From positions 744,001 through 808,000 of the forward strand of contig JAOSKK010000023.1 of the NCBI GenBank assembly GCA_027493615.1: 64,000 nucleotides of DNA. Reading direction: 5' to 3'. Position 1 is the stretch's first letter. Every line of letters starts with the position of its first letter. Under the pieces are notes generated by a model. It saw nothing but the letters and a program-made list of their open reading frames with translations, was not told the origin of the DNA and ran no database searches. This document shows positions 9,322 to 18,552 of this stretch, one piece after another. A program made the position numbers and the translations under genes. Source of the stretch: Verrucomicrobiota bacterium. GTDB taxonomy: Bacteria; Verrucomicrobiota; Verrucomicrobiia; Limisphaerales; J093.

Positions 9322-10504
9322 ATGCGTTATCGCCGGTTCGGCAAGACCGGTCTTGAGCTGCCCGTGATCTCCTGCGGCGGGATGCGCTACCAGCACCAGT
9401 GGCAGGACACGGATCCCGCCCACATCCCCGCAGCGAACCAGGCCAATCTCGAGGCCTGCATCCATCGCGCCCTCGAGCTCGGCATCCACCACATCGAGAC
9501 CGCCCGGGGCTACGGCACCAGCGAGATGCAGTTGGGCGCCATCCTCCCCACGCTGCCCCGGGAACGACTGATCGTGCAAACCAAGGTCGCCCCGCACGCC
9601 GATCCCGCCGAATTCCGCCGCACCTTCGACCGCTCGATGGCCTTCCTCCGGCTCGACTATGTGGACCTGCTCGCCCTGCATGGGATCAACAACGCCACGC
9701 TCCTGGAGTGGTCGCTCCGGCCCGGCGGCTGTCTGGACGCCGCCCGGCAACTCCAGCGCGAGGGACGCTGTCGCTGGGTCGGTTTCTCCACCCACGCCAC
9801 CACCGACCTGATCCTGCGCGCCATCGAGAGCAACCGCTTCGATTACGTGAACCTGCACTGGTATTTCGTCAACGATCTCAACTGGCCGGCGGTCGTGGCC
9901 GCCACCGCGCGGGACATGGGCGTGTTCGTCATCAGCCCGAACGACAAAGGCGGCAAGCTGTACGCGCCGCCACCCAAGCTGGTCCGGCTCTGCGCCCCGC
10001 TCACCCCCCATGCAGTTCAACGCCCTCTACTGCCTCGCCCGCCCGGAGGTCCACACCCTCAGTTGCGGCGTCGCCCGCCCCGGCGACTTCGACGAACACG
10101 TGGCGGCCCTGGCCTGGTATGACCGCGCGGCCGAAACCGTGGCCCCCATTTCCCAGCGACTGCGCGCCGAACTCGTCCGCGCCCTGGGCGCCGACTGGTG
10201 TGACCACTGGAGCGAGGGCGTGCCCGAGTACGAGGCCATTCCCGGTCAGATCAACGTCCGCGAAATCCTCCGTCTCTGGACTTACGCCAAAGGGCTCGAC
10301 CTCGTCGACTGGGCCCGCATGCGCTACAACCTGCTCGGCCAGGCCGATCATTGGTTTCCCGGCGAGATGGCGCGCGACTTCGACCCCGCCGTCCTGCGCC
10401 TCGCCGTCCGCAGCAGCCCGTTCGCCGACCGCATCCCGACCGTGCTGCGCGAGGCCCACGCCCTGCTGTTCGAGGCGCCGCAGACGCGCCTGAGCCAGAG
10501 CTGA
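9322..10504 (+). CDS. Aldo/keto reductase family protein, one frameshift
   Basis: Begins MRYRRFGKTGLELPVISCGGM, the usual AKR start. Later blocks are HIETARGYGTSEMQLG, TKVAPH and VDLLALHGINN, corresponding to the Asp/Tyr/Lys/His tetrad region; the usual Asp is Glu here (IETARGYG). The frame changes at about 10007 in a CCCCCC run, where five C would give LTPMQFNALYC continuously. The C-terminal ~150 residues are helical and specific to the long, ferredoxin-like AKR relatives. Substrate unknown; NAD(P)H-dependent carbonyl reduction is the family reaction. The Asp-to-Glu change makes the catalytic assignment less certain. Confidence 0.85.
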
Positions 10505-10688
10505 GCCGCGGCGGCGACCGCACCGGACCACGGGGCCAGGGAGGTTCCCCCCCATCCGGCAATCCCTTTGCCCACTCCCTTCCACTCCCCTTGCGCAAGG
10601 GTGTGTAGCCAATTTTCTTACCCTTTTAGGCGGGATTAACCCGGATTCTGACTTGCCGAGACCCCCGTTCTGCTACGAGCGTCTGTCC

Positions 10689-12800
10689 ATGAGTGCGCGG
10701 AGCGCCAGTTATGATCTGGGTCTTCAGCCTCCAGCGGAACGGGTAGCACGCAGTCAGACTGCCTATCCCGCGCCGTCGGCAGTGCCGGGGACCCTGCCCT
10801 CCCCCGGGCCGATCAATGGCACCGCGCCGGTGCCGCCGACCCGGCCCCTCAACGAGCGGGAACGCCCCCGTCGCGGTCACCGCCGTCGGCGGCGGCATGG
10901 GGGTTTGTTCCGCCGGCTGTTCCGGCGTTCGCACCATCACCGCTCACCAAGCGGCACCCGCGAGCGCGCCGTCGCCAAACGCTTTCTCCCCGCGCTCCTG
11001 ACGGCCGCCGCCGTCACCAGCGCGTGGTGTTTCATGTTCCTGCCGATCTGCAAGTCGTACGAGGTCGTCGGCGAGCCGGGCGGACGCATCTCGGTGCTGG
11101 ATCACTTGATGGCGCGCCGGGCGGCCGGCCAGGCTGCCGCCAGCCAGGCTGAGGGCGACTGGGAGGCCGCCCTGCACTTCGCGCGCCTCGGGATCGCGCG
11201 CGATCCGGCCTCGCGTGCCGCCAACCGCGTCCTGCTGGCCGGCTTGAGCCGCGAGGGCGCGCCGCAGCGCGCCTCCGATCTGGCGGAGATCCGCACGGCC
11301 GGTCGGCGGTTGCTCAAACTCGGCTTGGACAACGGGGCCGATTTCCGGTTGGCCCTGCAGGCCGCGATGACCAGCGCGGACTTCGAGCTGGTGATCGGCC
11401 GGCTGTTGCCCCAGGCACAAACCCTCGAGCCCGACCTGCAGGCACTGTTGCTCGATGCCCTCCTGCGCACCGGCCGTTGGCTGGAGGAACTCACCACCGT
11501 CCGAGCCCTGCTCGAGGCCCCCAATCTGCCCCCCGCATTGCAGCTCTACCGCACCGCCTTCGTCGCCCAGCACGGTGAGGACGCCGCCGCGAACTCTGCG
11601 TGGGAGGAGCTCCGGCGGGCGGGCACTGACGAGGGCTCGTCCTACTCGGCCGTCGCCTCCCGGCTGCTCATCGACGTCGCGGAGGACCGCCAGAACCTGC
11701 CCGCCATGCGGGCCGCCCTGTTCCGCCTCATCCGCCACGGAGATGACTTGCTCCACGATCATTTGCATGTCTGGAACCTCATGCTGGCGGAAGGGCCGAA
11801 GGATGAGGTGGCGAAGCTGATGCTCAACCGCACCCGGCAACCACGCACCCCCGACGAACTGGTCGCCTGCCTGGAACTCATGGGGGCCGTGGGGCTCTAC
11901 GCCGAGGCGCAGATGCTCGAACAGGAGTCCTATTTCTCCGGGCTGGACGACGGCCGGGGCTACCTGGCCTGCCTCCTGATCCTCCACCGGGCGCCGCCCG
12001 AGAAGGTGCCCGCCGATCTGCCGCTTCTGGGCACGGATCTCCGGACCGGGGCTTTCGACAACGTGACCACCCAGGTGCTGGAAAGCCTCACGCAGGGTTT
12101 GCTCGCCGATGCCGAGGGCCGAACGCAGCAGGCCCAGCAGGCTTACGACCGGCTCGCCCAGGCGGCCCAGGCCCGCCCCGATCTCCTCCTTCGCACCGCC
12201 CGGTTCCTGCTCGCCCTGGGCCAGCCCCACCGCGCCGGCCTGCTCGCGTCCCGCTCCGAGCCTGCGCTGCGCGCCGACCGCGCCTACTGGCAACTGCGCC
12301 AGCAGATCGCCCTGGCCAGCCGCACCATTACCGACCTGATGCTCGCCAGCCAGCGCGTCGTCGAGTTGGCCCCGACTGATCGCCTGGGTCTCGCCTACCT
12401 GAGTCTGAGCCAGGTGCTGGATCGGCGGGAAGCCACGGAAAACCCGGACGCCCTCTCCCGGAACCTCGCGCTCCATCCCGACCGCACCAAACGCAACCTC
12501 TACCTGGCCCTCGCGTATGCCTGGCTCGGCCAGAGTGACCTCGCCCTTGCCCGGCTCGATCAACTCCCGGCCGACGCGCTTGAGACGGGCGATGACCAGC
12601 TCGCGCGCTTTGCCCGCTGCGAGGCCCTGTTCAAGCAAGGGGAGCTCGAGGAAAGCCGGAGCCTGGCCCAGTCGTTGGAGGAAAAAGCCCTGTTTGTCGC
12701 CCAACGCCGTTGGCTCGCCAGCGTGGGCCTGCTCCCAGAGGCCGAGATCGCGACTTCCCCGCCCAGTCCCAACCCGCCGAGCCTGGTGGGAAAGCCCTGA
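10689..12800 (+). CDS. Membrane-anchored TPR protein
   Basis: About 703 residues. The N-terminal ~100 residues are Pro-rich and then strongly basic (RRGHRRRRRHGG, FRRLFRRSHHHR), followed by one transmembrane helix (FLPALLTAAAVTSAWCFMFL). The remainder is a helical repeat domain of TPR type (AASQAEGDWEAALHFARLGIARDP, LALAYAWLGQSDLALARLDQL). Topology is probably a cytoplasmic basic tail with a periplasmic repeat domain. The ATG at 10689 is preferred over the ORF-track start at 10653 because it lies nearer the coding-like region, but both are possible. It is convergent with trpE. No specific function is recognised. Confidence 0.75.
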   Translation: MSARSASYDLGLQPPAERVARSQTAYPAPSAVPGTLPSPGPINGTAPVPPTRPLNERERPRRGHRRRRRHGGLFRRLFRRSHHHRSPSGTRERAVAKRFLPALLTAAAVTSAWCFMFLPICKSYEVVGEPGGRISVLDHLMARRAAGQAAASQAEGDWEAALHFARLGIARDPASRAANRVLLAGLSREGAPQRASDLAEIRTAGRRLLKLGLDNGADFRLALQAAMTSADFELVIGRLLPQAQTLEPDLQALLLDALLRTGRWLEELTTVRALLEAPNLPPALQLYRTAFVAQHGEDAAANSAWEELRRAGTDEGSSYSAVASRLLIDVAEDRQNLPAMRAALFRLIRHGDDLLHDHLHVWNLMLAEGPKDEVAKLMLNRTRQPRTPDELVACLELMGAVGLYAEAQMLEQESYFSGLDDGRGYLACLLILHRAPPEKVPADLPLLGTDLRTGAFDNVTTQVLESLTQGLLADAEGRTQQAQQAYDRLAQAAQARPDLLLRTARFLLALGQPHRAGLLASRSEPALRADRAYWQLRQQIALASRTITDLMLASQRVVELAPTDRLGLAYLSLSQVLDRREATENPDALSRNLALHPDRTKRNLYLALAYAWLGQSDLALARLDQLPADALETGDDQLARFARCEALFKQGELEESRSLAQSLEEKALFVAQRRWLASVGLLPEAEIATSPPSPNPPSLVGKP

Positions 12801-12866
12801 CCTGCGCGGGGGCCTCCCTGCCCGGTCGGCCTGCATTCCGGCCCGGCGGGAGCCTCGACAGGCGCC

Positions 12867-14417
12867 TCAGCCAGGACTTTTCGCCGACGACGCGAACTGT
12901 TCCGCCATGGCCACCGCTTTCAGCATGGCCTTCGACTTGTTGACCGTCTCGGCATACTCCTGTCCCGGCAGCGAGTCGTTCACCCAGCCGCCCCCCGCCT
13001 GGATGTGCGCCTGACCGTCCTTCAGTACCGCCGTGCGGATCGTGATGCAGCAGTCCAGGTTGCCGCTGAACGAGAAGTAACCCACACAGCCGCCGTACGG
13101 ACCGCGCTGCGTCCCTTCGAGCTCGGCTATGATCTGCATCGCCCGGATCTTCGGCGCCCCGGTGAGTGTCCCCGCCGGAAAGGTGGCGCGCATGAGGTCA
13201 AACGGCGTCCGGTCGCCCGCCAGCCGCCCCTCGACGTGCGAGACGATGTGCATGACGTGGCTGTAGCGCTCGATCACCATCAACGCCTTCACCTGCACGC
13301 TCCCGAAGTCACACACCCGACCCAGGTCGTTGCGCGCCAGATCCACCAGCATCACGTGCTCCGCCCGCTCCTTCGGGTCCGCCAGCAATTCCGCTTCCAG
13401 CGCCTGGTCCTCCTCGGGCGTCGTCCCGCGCCACCGCGTGCCCGCGATGGGCCGGATCTCGACCTGCCGTTCCTCACACCGCACGTGGATCTCCGGCGAG
13501 GCCCCCACCAGCGAAAAGCCCTCGAGCTCGAGCAGAAACATATACGGCGAGGGATTGATGGTGCGCGCCGCCCGGTAGACGTCCAGGGGCGACACCTTCA
13601 CCGCGGCGGAAAACCGCTGCGAACCCACCACCTGGATGATGTCCCCCGCCGTGATGTACTCCTTGGCCTTGAGCACGTTGGCCTCGAACCGTTCGCGCGT
13701 CACGTTGGACGTCACCGGCAAGGCAGGCACCTCCTCCGGCACGCCCACCGGCTGGTGCGGCGCCGGCAGGCGCAGCCGCTGGATCAATTGCTCGATCTCC
13801 GCCCGCGCTGCGTCGTAGGCCGACTCCGGGCTGCCGCTCTCGTCCACCGCGGCGTTCACCAGCACCGTCAGCGTCTGGGCGGCCCGGTCGAAGATCAACA
13901 ACTGATCCGCGATGAGGAAGTACAGCGTCGGCGTACCCAGCTCATCGCGCGCCGGCCGCGGCACCACCGGCTCGACATCGTGGATGTACTCGTAACCGAT
14001 GTAGCCCACCGCGCCCCCCGTGAACCGCGGCAACCCCGGCACGCGGACCGGACGGAACTTCGCCAACTCGCGTTCCACCACCTCGAGACCGTCCCGCACC
14101 CGTTGCCGGGCATAAGCCTCGCTCCCGGGACCGGTCAGGAACACCTCCGTCACGCGCCCGTGCTTCAGCACCTCGACCCGGTTGCCCTGCTGGCGGATCA
14201 CCGCGCGCGGATTGCAGCCGAGGAACGAGTAGCGCCCGACGTGCTCGCCCCCCTCCACCGACTCGAGCAGAAACGACTGCGTGGGCCCCCGCAGCTTTTG
14301 ATACGCCGAGAGCGGGGTCTCAAAATCCGCCAGCAGACGGCAACCCACCGGGATCAGATTCCCTTCGCCCGCCAGCTTCAGGAACGCCTCTTTCGAGGGA
14401 AAACACGTGTAACTCAT
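12867..14417 (-). CDS. trpE: Anthranilate synthase component I
   Basis: 516 residues, normal length. Carries the tryptophan feedback-site LLES motif (SFLLESVEGGEHVGRYSFLG), chorismate-binding blocks PIAGTRWRG, EHVMLVDLARNDLGRV, GTLTGAPKIRAM and the C-terminal GGCVGYFSFSGNLDCCITIRT and IQAGGGWVNDS. TrpE uses ammonia delivered by TrpG to convert chorismate to anthranilate, the first step of tryptophan synthesis. It sits 49 bases downstream of hisI on the same strand, so it is probably transcribed with hisF-hisI; no trpG is in the window. Para-aminobenzoate synthase PabB is the main alternative, but the length and motifs favour TrpE. Confidence 0.93.
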   Translation of the reverse strand: MSYTCFPSKEAFLKLAGEGNLIPVGCRLLADFETPLSAYQKLRGPTQSFLLESVEGGEHVGRYSFLGCNPRAVIRQQGNRVEVLKHGRVTEVFLTGPGSEAYARQRVRDGLEVVERELAKFRPVRVPGLPRFTGGAVGYIGYEYIHDVEPVVPRPARDELGTPTLYFLIADQLLIFDRAAQTLTVLVNAAVDESGSPESAYDAARAEIEQLIQRLRLPAPHQPVGVPEEVPALPVTSNVTRERFEANVLKAKEYITAGDIIQVVGSQRFSAAVKVSPLDVYRAARTINPSPYMFLLELEGFSLVGASPEIHVRCEERQVEIRPIAGTRWRGTTPEEDQALEAELLADPKERAEHVMLVDLARNDLGRVCDFGSVQVKALMVIERYSHVMHIVSHVEGRLAGDRTPFDLMRATFPAGTLTGAPKIRAMQIIAELEGTQRGPYGGCVGYFSFSGNLDCCITIRTAVLKDGQAHIQAGGGWVNDSLPGQEYAETVNKSKAMLKAVAMAEQFASSAKSPG

Positions 14418-14466
14418 GTCGGGTCCTCGCAGTCCCCCGCCGCGACCGGCCTTGGGCCGGGCGGGC

Positions 14467-14856
14467 TCACTTCTTCCCGTACGCCTGCTCCGGGTCCACC
14501 TGCCGCGCTTCGGTCACGCGCACCTCCGCCCCTCCGGCCGCGGCCGACCGGAAGAAGCAGGAGAGGTAACCTTCGTGGCAGGCCGCCCCCGTCTGCTCGA
14601 CCCGGATCAACAGCGTGTCGCCGTCGCAGTCGAAGGCCACGTCCTTGACCACCTGCACGTGGCCGCTGGACTCGCCCTTCATCCAGTACTTCTGCCGCGA
14701 GCGGCTCCAAAACCACGTCCGGCCGGTCTCCAGCGTCTTCTCAATCGAAGCGCGGTTCATCCAGGCCATCATGAGGACCCGCCCGGTGCGCTGCTCCTGG
14801 ATGATCGCGGGGATCAAGCCGTCGCGGTTGAACTTCAAGTGGTCGAACAAACCCAT
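14467..14856 (-). CDS. hisI: Phosphoribosyl-AMP cyclohydrolase
   Basis: 129 residues from the ATG at 14856 ([18 protein letters not shown]). The ORF track begins further upstream, but homology starts here. Metal and substrate motifs are visible: [23 protein letters not shown] and the Cys pair in [14 protein letters not shown]. HisI opens the adenine ring of PR-AMP in histidine synthesis. It is monofunctional, without a fused HisE. It lies between hisF (upstream) and trpE (downstream). Confidence 0.95.
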   Translation of the reverse strand: MGLFDHLKFNRDGLIPAIIQEQRTGRVLMMAWMNRASIEKTLETGRTWFWSRSRQKYWMKGESSGHVQVVKDVAFDCDGDTLLIRVEQTGAACHEGYLSCFFRSAAAGGAEVRVTEARQVDPEQAYGKK

Positions 14857-14941
14857 AACGTGGCCCCGTTCTACCCCACCCCCGCCCGCCCGCCAACCCG
14901 GAACCGCAGGCGCCATTCCGCCCGCACCCGGCCGGCGCGGC

Positions 14942-15089
14942 TCATGCCGGAAGGACCGGAACCTCGTAGCGCGCCAACGCCGGGTCGGAAGTCACGATCG
15001 TCAACCGCCCGACCAGCGCCTGCGTGTCCAGCAGCCGCCTCATCACCGGGTGTCCGCCCTGGGTGTGCGTCAAGGCCGAAGCCGCGCCT
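14942..15089 (-). pseudogene. C-terminal remnant of a VapC-like PIN-domain toxin
   Basis: The minus strand between hisF and hisI encodes about 45 residues ending [31 protein letters not shown]. This matches the end of VapC PIN nucleases (usually DRLLIAQALVEGLTLVTSDPAFARYGVPVL), including the conserved TSDP Asp. There is no start codon, no N-terminal half and no VapB antitoxin, and the upstream end runs into the hisF stop region. It therefore looks like a relic of a toxin-antitoxin pair once inserted in this operon. The stretch is too short for the ORF track. Confidence 0.55.
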
Positions 15090-15878
15090 TCAGCCGGCGT
15101 GGCTGAGCCGGCGCACCGGAATCCCGTGCCGGGCCAGATGCGCCTTCACCTGGTCCACCGTGAAGTCGCCGAAGTGGAAGATGCTCGCCGCCAGCACGGC
15201 ATCGGCTTTCCCCGCCCGCAGGACCTCCACCAGGTGGTCGAGGTTCCCCGCCCCACCGCTCGCCACGACCGGCACGCCCACCGCCTCGCTCACCCGCCGC
15301 GTGATCTCCAGGTCGTAGCCCTGCTTGGTGCCGTCGGCGTCGATGCTGTTCAGCACGATCTCGCCGGCGCCCCGGCCCACCGCTTCGATGGCCCAGGCCA
15401 CGGCGTCCCGACCCGTGGCCTGCCGGCCGCCGTGCGAGAAGACCCGCCAGGAGTCGGGCCCCATCCGCTTGGCATCGATCGACACCACGATGCACTGGCT
15501 GCCGTACTTCTCCGCCCCCGCGCGGATCAACGCCGGGTCGGCGAGCGCGGCCGAGTTGATGCTGACCTTGTCCGCCCCGGCCTGCAGCATCACGCCCATG
15601 TCCTCGATCGTCCGGATTCCGCCGCCGACGGTCAGGGGCATGAAGCACTGCTGGCCCACGCGTTCGATGACCTCGACCATCGTCGCCCGGCCGTGGGCGC
15701 TGGCCGTGATGTCGAAGAACACCAGTTCGTCGGCCCCCTGCGCGTTGTAGCGCAAGGCCAGTTCGACCGGATCCCCCACGTTCCGCAGCTCGCCGGCTTC
15801 CGCCTTGCCGAACTGCACGCCGCGGGTGACCTGCCGGTCATGCACGTCCAGACAGGGAATGACGCGTTTCGCCAACAC
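15090..15878 (-). CDS. hisF: Imidazole glycerol phosphate synthase cyclase subunit
   Basis: 262 residues starting at a GTG ([12 protein letters not shown], the universal HisF N-terminus); the longer ORF-track start at 16124 is unlikely. Catalytic Asp residues are in CLDV and in [16 protein letters not shown], and phosphate-binding loops appear as [21 protein letters not shown] and [12 protein letters not shown]. HisF condenses ammonia (from HisH glutaminase) with PRFAR to give IGP and AICAR. It leads the hisF-hisI-trpE group. About 200 bp separate it from the divergent luxE-like gene and must hold both promoters. Confidence 0.95.
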   Translation of the reverse strand: MLAKRVIPCLDVHDRQVTRGVQFGKAEAGELRNVGDPVELALRYNAQGADELVFFDITASAHGRATMVEVIERVGQQCFMPLTVGGGIRTIEDMGVMLQAGADKVSINSAALADPALIRAGAEKYGSQCIVVSIDAKRMGPDSWRVFSHGGRQATGRDAVAWAIEAVGRGAGEIVLNSIDADGTKQGYDLEITRRVSEAVGVPVVASGGAGNLDHLVEVLRAGKADAVLAASIFHFGDFTVDQVKAHLARHGIPVRRLSHAG

Positions 15879-16074
15879 GGCGTCGTTGTGCCAGACCCGA
15901 AGCCGCGGGACAACCCTTTGCTCCCGCCCCTCGCACCGCCGGCCCCCGGAAGCAGAGGTGAAGCCGGTGAATCCTGGTGCGGGGGCTTGAACGACATCAG
16001 GGGTTAGGCGATGCTCGTCGCCCGGCTGTGGCGGTGAACCAGCCGCCGTCGAAACGACGCGAAACCAAAACCGC

Positions 16075-17315
16075 ATGGGCCACGAGCTGTTCCAGGACCT
16101 GATCCGCCGGGTGCGCGAGTTCATTCACGCATCCGGCCCGGTGCTGTCTGGATCGGCCGGGGCACAGGAAAGCACCTTTGAATCTCTGGCCCTCGAGGTC
16201 TTTGCCGCGCAGTACGACGCGGTCCCGCCTTATCGGTCGCTTTGCCAGGCGCGCGGCCTCACACCCGGGCATGTGACGGAGTGGCGCTCGATACCTGCCG
16301 TGCCCACGACCGCGTTCAAAGAGTGGGATTTCACGAGTCTGGCGCCGACCGAGCGCCGGGCGGTCTTCCATTCCAGCGGCACAACCGCGGCGTCGCGGAG
16401 CCGACACTTCCATTCGGCGGAATCGCTTGCGTTGTATGAGACCTCGGTGTGCGCCGGTTTTGCGCCCGCGTTGCTCCCCGAGCGGACGGCTGGTGGAAGG
16501 CTCCCTTCGCCTCCGCCACCCTGCCCGCAACCCTTGAATCGCGGGGAAGCACGCTGGAAGCCTGCACCCCAGGTTCAAGGAGGGCCGTTCCGCTTTGTGG
16601 TGCTGGCACCGCCCTCCGCCGCGGCACCGCATTCGTCGCTTGCGCACATGTTCAGCACGGTCGCCACTGCGTTCGGCAACGGGCCGGCAGCGTATCTGGG
16701 CGACACCGACGGCGCCGGGAACTGGCGGTTGGACGTCGGACGAACCTTGCCGGTGTTGACCGGAGCGGTCGAGGCGAACGAGCCGGTGGTGGTGTTGGGC
16801 ACGGCCTTTGGCTTCGTGCATCTGCTCGAACACCTCGAAGCGGCGGGCACGCGGCTGGCCCTGCCCCCCGGTTCGCGCGGCCTCGAGACGGGCGGGTACA
16901 AGGGACGTTCGCGCGAGCTGCCGAAGGCGGAACTGCACCGCTGGATCGAGCGCCGCCTGGGGTTGCCGTCGGAGCGATTGGTGTGTGAGTACGGCATGAG
17001 CGAGCTGGGTTCGCAGGCCTACGACGGGGCGGTCGCCGCTGCTGCGGATACCGCTGCGGAGGGCGGCGCGCCGACTGCGGCCGGGCGGCGGTTCCGATTT
17101 GCCCCGTGGGCGCGGGCCTGGGTGGTGTCGCCGGAGGACGGCCGGGAAGTGGGCGAAGGGGGAACAGGGCTGCTCCGGGTGTTGGATCTGGCCAATGTGC
17201 GGTCGGTGCTGGCCGTGCAAACCGAGGACCTGGCGGTGCGGCGCGGGAGGGTTTTGAGCTGCTGGGGCGGGTGCCGGCGGCGGAAGCGCGGGGCTGTTCG
17301 CTCCTGGCCCGGTGA
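16075..17315 (+). CDS. LuxE-like acyl-protein synthetase (ANL superfamily), one frameshift
   Basis: Starts [17 protein letters not shown]. The nucleotide-binding loop [64 protein letters not shown] and [13 protein letters not shown] all fit LuxE, which activates a fatty acid as acyl-AMP and holds it as an acyl-enzyme for LuxC. Relative to the usual pattern it carries ~33 extra residues (about 141-173) overlapping a dispersed repeat. The C-terminus shifts frame at about 17240 (one G short) and ends [21 protein letters not shown] at 17315. The ORF track otherwise reads through into the MFS gene. An MFS and a LuxC-like gene follow. No luciferase genes are present, so bioluminescence is not implied. 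Confidence 0.85.
16553..16579 (+). repeat. Family C dispersed repeat lying in frame inside the luxE-like gene
   Basis: GCTGGAAGCCTGCACCCCAG differs at one of these 20 positions from the family C core at 37871-37890 (GCTGGAAGCCCGCACCCCAG), with similarity continuing for a few more bases. It falls in the segment encoding [11 protein letters not shown], which is absent from typical LuxE proteins. Confidence 0.65.
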
Positions 17316-17328
17316 AGCGGAGCCGCTC

Positions 17329-18552
17329 ATGAGCGTACGAACCTCTTCAACGCCGCGCGTCCTGACACGGGTGCTCTGGCTCGTGGGCCTGCTGCACGGG
17401 CTCAACCACCTGTACAACGTGGCGTTGCTGCCGGTGTACCTGCAACTCCAGCGCGATCTGAACCTGCCGAGCATCGCCGCCGCGACCTCGCTCACGACGT
17501 TGATGATGCTGGCGTATTTCCTGCCGAGCTATCCGCTGGGCGTCCTGGCGGACCGGCTGGACCGGCGCTGGCTGTTGACGTGGGGCCTGGTGCTGAACGC
17601 GCTCGGGTACCTCGGGCTGGGATGGGCGCGGAACTACCCGACGGCGCTGGGCTGTGTCGTGCTCGCCGGGCTGGGTGGGTCGTTCTATCACCCGGCGGCA
17701 ACGGCGCTGGTCGTCGGGCTGTTCCCGCAACGGACCGGCCGGGCGCTGGGCTTGATCGGAATGGGTGCCAGCGCGGGGTTCTTTCTGGGACCGCTGTATG
17801 TGGGCTGGCGGGCGGCGAGTGTGGGCTGGCGGGCGCCGTTGGCGGAGCTGGGGCTGGTGGGACTGGCGGCGGCCGGGTTGTTCGCGTGGTTGTCACCGCC
17901 GGCGCCTGCGACGCGGGAACCGACACGGCCAGGGAGCCGCGGGGTCTTGTTCGGGTCCCCGGCCTTGTGGGCGTGGTTTCTGGCGGCGGCAGCGCTGTTC
18001 AGTCTGCGGGACTTTGCGGCGTGCAGCATGGCAAGTCTGGGTTCGTTGTTCCTACAGCAGGCGCACGGGATGGATGTGCGGACGACGGGGCTGGCGTTGA
18101 GCTCGATCTTCCTGGTGGGGGTGGTCAGCAATCCGCTGTTCGGCCATCTGAGCGATCGGGCGCGGCTGCGGTGGATCGCGTTCGTGCTCGTCAGCGCGGC
18201 GGTGGTGATTGCGGGGTTTCCGCGCGTGCCGCGTGCCTGGCTGATCCCGGCGCTTCTGGTGTACGGCTTCTTCATGCTGGCAAACTACCCGATGGTGGAG
18301 GCAGCCCTGTTGACCTCGGTGCCCGACGCCGTGCGCGGGCGGGTGTTCGGGCTGTTTATCATGATCAGCGGCTTGCTCGGGAACCTGGGCCACTGGTGGG
18401 CCGGCGTGCAGGTCAGGTCGCTGGGATTGGCAGCGGGGCAACCCGAGAGCTACCAGGGGACCTACCTGGGCCTGGCGGGGCTGGTTCTGCTGTCCCTGGG
18501 GGCGTTGCCCTGCCTGCACGCCCTGCGTCGGAAGGAAGGGCTCGAACCATGA
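17329..18552 (+). CDS. MFS transporter between the LuxE-like and LuxC-like genes
   Basis: 407 residues with about 12 hydrophobic helices. Starts MSVRTSSTPRVLTRVLWLVGLLHGLNHLYNVALLPVY and carries the MFS loop-2/3 motif as GVLADRLDRRWLL and a repeat of it as GHLSDRARLRW. It resembles fosmidomycin-resistance/Fsr-like and other drug-efflux MFS proteins; the substrate is unknown. The stop overlaps the next ATG (CCATGATG), so translation is coupled to the LuxC-like gene. It begins 13 bases after the luxE-like stop. The context suggests import of a fatty acid or export of an aldehyde-derived product (inference). Confidence 0.85.
   Translation: MSVRTSSTPRVLTRVLWLVGLLHGLNHLYNVALLPVYLQLQRDLNLPSIAAATSLTTLMMLAYFLPSYPLGVLADRLDRRWLLTWGLVLNALGYLGLGWARNYPTALGCVVLAGLGGSFYHPAATALVVGLFPQRTGRALGLIGMGASAGFFLGPLYVGWRAASVGWRAPLAELGLVGLAAAGLFAWLSPPAPATREPTRPGSRGVLFGSPALWAWFLAAAALFSLRDFAACSMASLGSLFLQQAHGMDVRTTGLALSSIFLVGVVSNPLFGHLSDRARLRWIAFVLVSAAVVIAGFPRVPRAWLIPALLVYGFFMLANYPMVEAALLTSVPDAVRGRVFGLFIMISGLLGNLGHWWAGVQVRSLGLAAGQPESYQGTYLGLAGLVLLSLGALPCLHALRRKEGLEP

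Noticed and set aside
16075-18552. 825-residue ORF apparently fusing the LuxE-like protein to an MFS transporter
   Set aside because: The LuxE C-terminus continues in another frame to a stop at 17315 and the MFS has its own ATG at 17329; the fusion results from a missing G near 17240.
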